Part shown: positions 6,962 to 9,189 of the stretch, piece by piece
Position numbering within the stretch: position 1 is the stretch's first letter
Layout of the letters: each line of letters starts with the position of its first letter
Assembly: GCA_900547785.1 (NCBI GenBank)
Contig: URIB01000025.1
Span: forward strand, 1-9,189
Direction: 5' to 3'
From: an uncultured Dialister sp.
GTDB taxonomy: Bacteria > Bacillota > Negativicutes > Veillonellales > Dialisteraceae
Length of the DNA stretch: 9,189 nucleotides
Position numbers and translations under genes: made by a program
The notes under the pieces: model-generated
The model's database searches: none
Told to the model about the DNA's origin: nothing
Seen by the model: only the letters and a program-made list of their open reading frames with translations

Positions 6962-8221
6962 TTGCAGGCATTAAGAGGAACACAGGACATATTACCTGAT
7001 CAAGTTTATAAGTGGAATTATATAGAATCTGTTATCAGGGATCTCTGTAGCCGGTATGATTATAAGGAAATCCGTACTCCTATATTTGAAGATACAAGAT
7101 TATTTCTACGTGGAATAGGGGATACGACGGATGTAGTAACAAAAGAAATGTATTCTTTTGAAGATCGTGGAGGGCGATCTGTTACGCTCCGTCCGGAAAA
7201 TACAGCATCCGTAGTAAGAGCTTATTTAGAACATAAGCTCTATGGAGATCAGCAGACTCATAAATTTTTTTATATCGGCTCTATGTTTAGATATGATCGT
7301 CCTCAGGCCGGCAGATATAGAGAGTTCCATCAATTTGGCGTGGAAGTTTTAAGTGCGATGTCACCGGCTGCCGATGCGGAAGTGATTGCATTAGCCTATG
7401 ACCTGTTGAAATCTTTAGGACTTAAAGATTTAAGTTTGCATATTAATTCTATCGGGGATTCAATGTGCAGACCTGTTTATCGGGCCAAGCTGATTGAGTT
7501 TTTTGAGAAAAGGAAAGATCATCTTTGTGAAGATTGTAGAGAGAGGTTATATAAAAATCCTTTAAGAATTCTTGATTGCAAAGAAGAGGGATGCAAAAAA
7601 GCAGCCGTGGGGGCTCCTGAAATCACCGACTACTTATGTGAAACCTGCAACGAAAAATTTGATGCGGTGAAGCAATATTTATCTGCCCTGGAAATTCCTT
7701 ATACGATAGATTCAAGATTAGTTCGCGGGCTTGATTATTACACAAATACGGCCTTTGAAATTCAGTATTTACCGCTGGGAGCTCAAAGTGCCATTTGTGG
7801 TGGCGGTCGTTATGATGGTCTTGTTGAAGGAATGGGAGGACCTGCAACCCCCGGAATCGGATTTGCCGTAGGGATGGAAAGATTATTATTAGCATTGGAT
7901 ATGCAAAACTTGATTCCATTTCCGGAAGAGTCCCCAAAAGTATATATTGCCGCGCTTGGACAGGATGCTGTTGCTGAAGGATTAAAAATACAGCATGCAT
8001 TGCGTACAAAAAATATACTGGCAGAACTTGACTTACAAGGTAAAAGTTTAAAAGGTCAAATGAAACAAGCCGGGAAATTAAAATCCATTTATACTGTTAT
8101 TATAGGAAGCGATGAATTGCAAAAAGGAATTGCTATCGTGAAGGACATGGAAAAAGGAAATCAGGAAACCGTTTCCTTAGGAAGCGTGGCAGATTTTATT
8201 ATCCATTCCCATAGTTTTTGA
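6962..8221 (+). CDS. hisS: Histidyl-tRNA synthetase (HisRS)
   Basis: HisRS charges tRNA-His with histidine in the cytoplasm and is a class II homodimer. The 419-residue length is normal for bacteria. The N-terminus QALRGTQDILP is the typical family opening, which together with the ribosome binding site supports the TTG start. TLRPENTA and class II motif 2 (FYIGSMFRYDR from 102) are present. The histidine-specific motifs are RGLDYYT beginning at catalytic R255 and GGGRYDG at 280-286, and motif 3 is GIGFAVGMER ending at R307. The cysteine-bearing insertion (about 175-235) is common in bacterial HisRS. The C-terminal region from about 325 is the anticodon-binding domain. It follows a 116-bp gap with a candidate promoter and precedes aspS by 32 bp, with no terminator between them. 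Identity is certain. Confidence 0.97.
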   Translation: MQALRGTQDILPDQVYKWNYIESVIRDLCSRYDYKEIRTPIFEDTRLFLRGIGDTTDVVTKEMYSFEDRGGRSVTLRPENTASVVRAYLEHKLYGDQQTHKFFYIGSMFRYDRPQAGRYREFHQFGVEVLSAMSPAADAEVIALAYDLLKSLGLKDLSLHINSIGDSMCRPVYRAKLIEFFEKRKDHLCEDCRERLYKNPLRILDCKEEGCKKAAVGAPEITDYLCETCNEKFDAVKQYLSALEIPYTIDSRLVRGLDYYTNTAFEIQYLPLGAQSAICGGGRYDGLVEGMGGPATPGIGFAVGMERLLLALDMQNLIPFPEESPKVYIAALGQDAVAEGLKIQHALRTKNILAELDLQGKSLKGQMKQAGKLKSIYTVIIGSDELQKGIAIVKDMEKGNQETVSLGSVADFIIHSHSF

Positions 8222-8237
8222 GCATTATATAATTTTT

Positions 8238-8246
8238 AAAGAGGTG
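8238..8246 (+). promoter_or_regulatory. Ribosome binding site of aspS
   Basis: AAAGAGGTG in the 32-bp gap between hisS and aspS ends 7 bp before the ATG at 8254. The gap also holds the 10-bp palindrome ATTATATAAT (8224-8233) but no terminator, so the two genes are probably cotranscribed. Confidence 0.7.
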
Positions 8247-8253
8247 TTTTTAT

Positions 8254-9189
8254 ATGGAAACGATGTCAGGCATGCATAGATCCTGTGGGTGCGGTCAGGT
8301 TACTGAAAATGATTGCGGTAGAGAATTAACATTATCAGGATGGGTGAATACCCGACGGGACCATGGAGGATTGATATTTATTGATCTTCGTGATCGTAGC
8401 GGAATTGTTCAAGTCGTTATGAGTCCTCAATATGGAGAAGAAGCCTTTCATAAAGCGGAAGATGTTCGCAGTGAATATGTATTGGCCATAAAAGGTGTAG
8501 TTAGAGAACGAAGTGAAGACACAATTAACCCCAAAATGAAAACGGGAAAAATTGAGGTGGTCGTTTCTGAATTGCGTATTTTAAATAAAGCTAAAACACC
8601 TCCGTTTTATGTGGAAGACGGCATTGATGTAGATGAAACAATTCGTTTGAAACATAGATATATTGATTTACGCCGCCCGGAAATGCAAAGAAATCTTATG
8701 ATGCGTCATAAGATTATTCATGAAATCCGGCAGTTTCTGGATGAACATCACTTTCTTGAAATTGAAACTCCTATTTTAACAAAGAGTACTCCTGAAGGGG
8801 CTCGTGATTATCTCGTTCCCAGCCGGGTGAATCCGGGTAAGTTTTATGCACTTCCGCAGTCCCCGCAACTTTTCAAGCAATTGCTGATGGTTTCCGGATT
8901 GGAAAGATACTTCCAGATTGCTCGTTGCTTCCGAGATGAAGATTTGCGTGCAGATAGACAACCTGAGTTTACTCAGTTGGACATGGAACTTTCTTTTGAA
9001 GATCAAGATTTCATTTTAGACTTGATGGAACATATGATGAAAAGGATCTTCAAAAATGTTTTAAATGTTGATATTCCTATTCCGTTTGCAAGGATTACTT
9101 GGGATGATGCAATGGAATTATACGGTTCAGACAAGCCGGATTTAAGGTTTGATATGCACTTTTATAATATTTCCGACTTACTTCGCGAT
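8254..9189 (+). CDS. aspS: Aspartyl-tRNA synthetase (AspRS, 3' partial)
   Basis: AspRS attaches aspartate to tRNA-Asp; it is a cytoplasmic class II enzyme. The frame is open from the ATG to the window edge, 312 codons, about half of the usual 590 or so residues of the bacterial type. The N-terminal OB-fold anticodon-binding domain reads SGWVNTRRDHGGLIFIDLRD (28-47). Class II motif 1 is YIDLRRP at 136-142. The flipping-loop region TPEGARD is at 179-185, and QSPQLFKQ at 202-209. Motif 2 contains FRDE with R227, followed by RADRQPEFTQLD at 232-243. YGSDKPDLR at 290-298 opens the bacteria-specific insertion. Motif 3 and the C-terminus lie outside the window. H37-G38-G39 replaces the Leu-Gly-Ser of E. 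coli AspRS, suggesting a non-discriminating enzyme that also charges tRNA-Asn. Gene identity is certain; the specificity is inferred. Confidence 0.96.
   Translation, partial: METMSGMHRSCGCGQVTENDCGRELTLSGWVNTRRDHGGLIFIDLRDRSGIVQVVMSPQYGEEAFHKAEDVRSEYVLAIKGVVRERSEDTINPKMKTGKIEVVVSELRILNKAKTPPFYVEDGIDVDETIRLKHRYIDLRRPEMQRNLMMRHKIIHEIRQFLDEHHFLEIETPILTKSTPEGARDYLVPSRVNPGKFYALPQSPQLFKQLLMVSGLERYFQIARCFRDEDLRADRQPEFTQLDMELSFEDQDFILDLMEHMMKRIFKNVLNVDIPIPFARITWDDAMELYGSDKPDLRFDMHFYNISDLLRD

Noticed and set aside
7623..8009. Minus-strand open frame of 128 codons opposite hisS
   Set aside because: It is antisense to the conserved catalytic and anticodon-binding parts of HisRS, has no recognisable domain and is best explained as a shadow of the real gene. 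The same applies to the other minus-strand frames.
8224..8233. Palindrome ATTATATAAT between hisS and aspS as a terminator
   Set aside because: It is purely A/T, 10 bp with no loop, and too weak to terminate; the 32-bp gap with a strong ribosome binding site fits cotranscription.

Overview
This AT-rich window (about 40% G+C by eye) is a bacterial housekeeping locus read entirely from the + strand. The gene order recJ - rel - dtd - MBL hydrolase - (two genes) - hisS - aspS is the classic Firmicutes arrangement around the stringent-response gene. Strong AGGAGG-type ribosome binding sites, a four-cysteine Fur protein and a hisS-aspS pair agree with this. The protein style and low G+C suggest the Negativicutes, perhaps a Dialister/Veillonella relative. 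That genus-level guess rests on recollection, not on a search.

Layout. Positions 1-1797 hold the 3' portion of recJ, a single-strand-specific DNA exonuclease whose N-terminus lies outside the window. Positions 1809-4181 hold a long bifunctional (p)ppGpp synthetase/hydrolase, followed directly by dtd (D-aminoacyl-tRNA deacylase, 4182-4631). Next come a glyoxalase-II-like metallo-hydrolase (4652-5290), an AI-2E-family membrane protein (5290-6354) and a Fur regulator (6369-6845). Gaps across this block are -1 to 20 bp, so all six genes look like one transcription unit. A 116-bp gap (6846-6961) is the only real intergenic region. It carries a good candidate sigma-A promoter with an extended -10, plus two dyad symmetries. 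After it come hisS (6962-8221, TTG start) and aspS (8254 to the window edge, 3' truncated), 32 bp apart.

How the genes fit together. Rel, Dtd, HisRS and AspRS all concern tRNA charging and the response to uncharged tRNA. RecJ is a repair nuclease commonly carried in the same cluster. The hydrolase, permease-like protein and Fur are less obviously connected; the latter two sit where related genomes, as I recall them, often carry hemZ.

No mobile element, CRISPR array, RNA gene, frameshifted gene or stretch of more than 300 bases without a gene was found. I see no convincing new biological system. The points most worth checking are the operator-like dyad on the hisS promoter, the N-terminal extension of Rel, the placement of fur and the permease gene, and signs that AspRS is the non-discriminating type.
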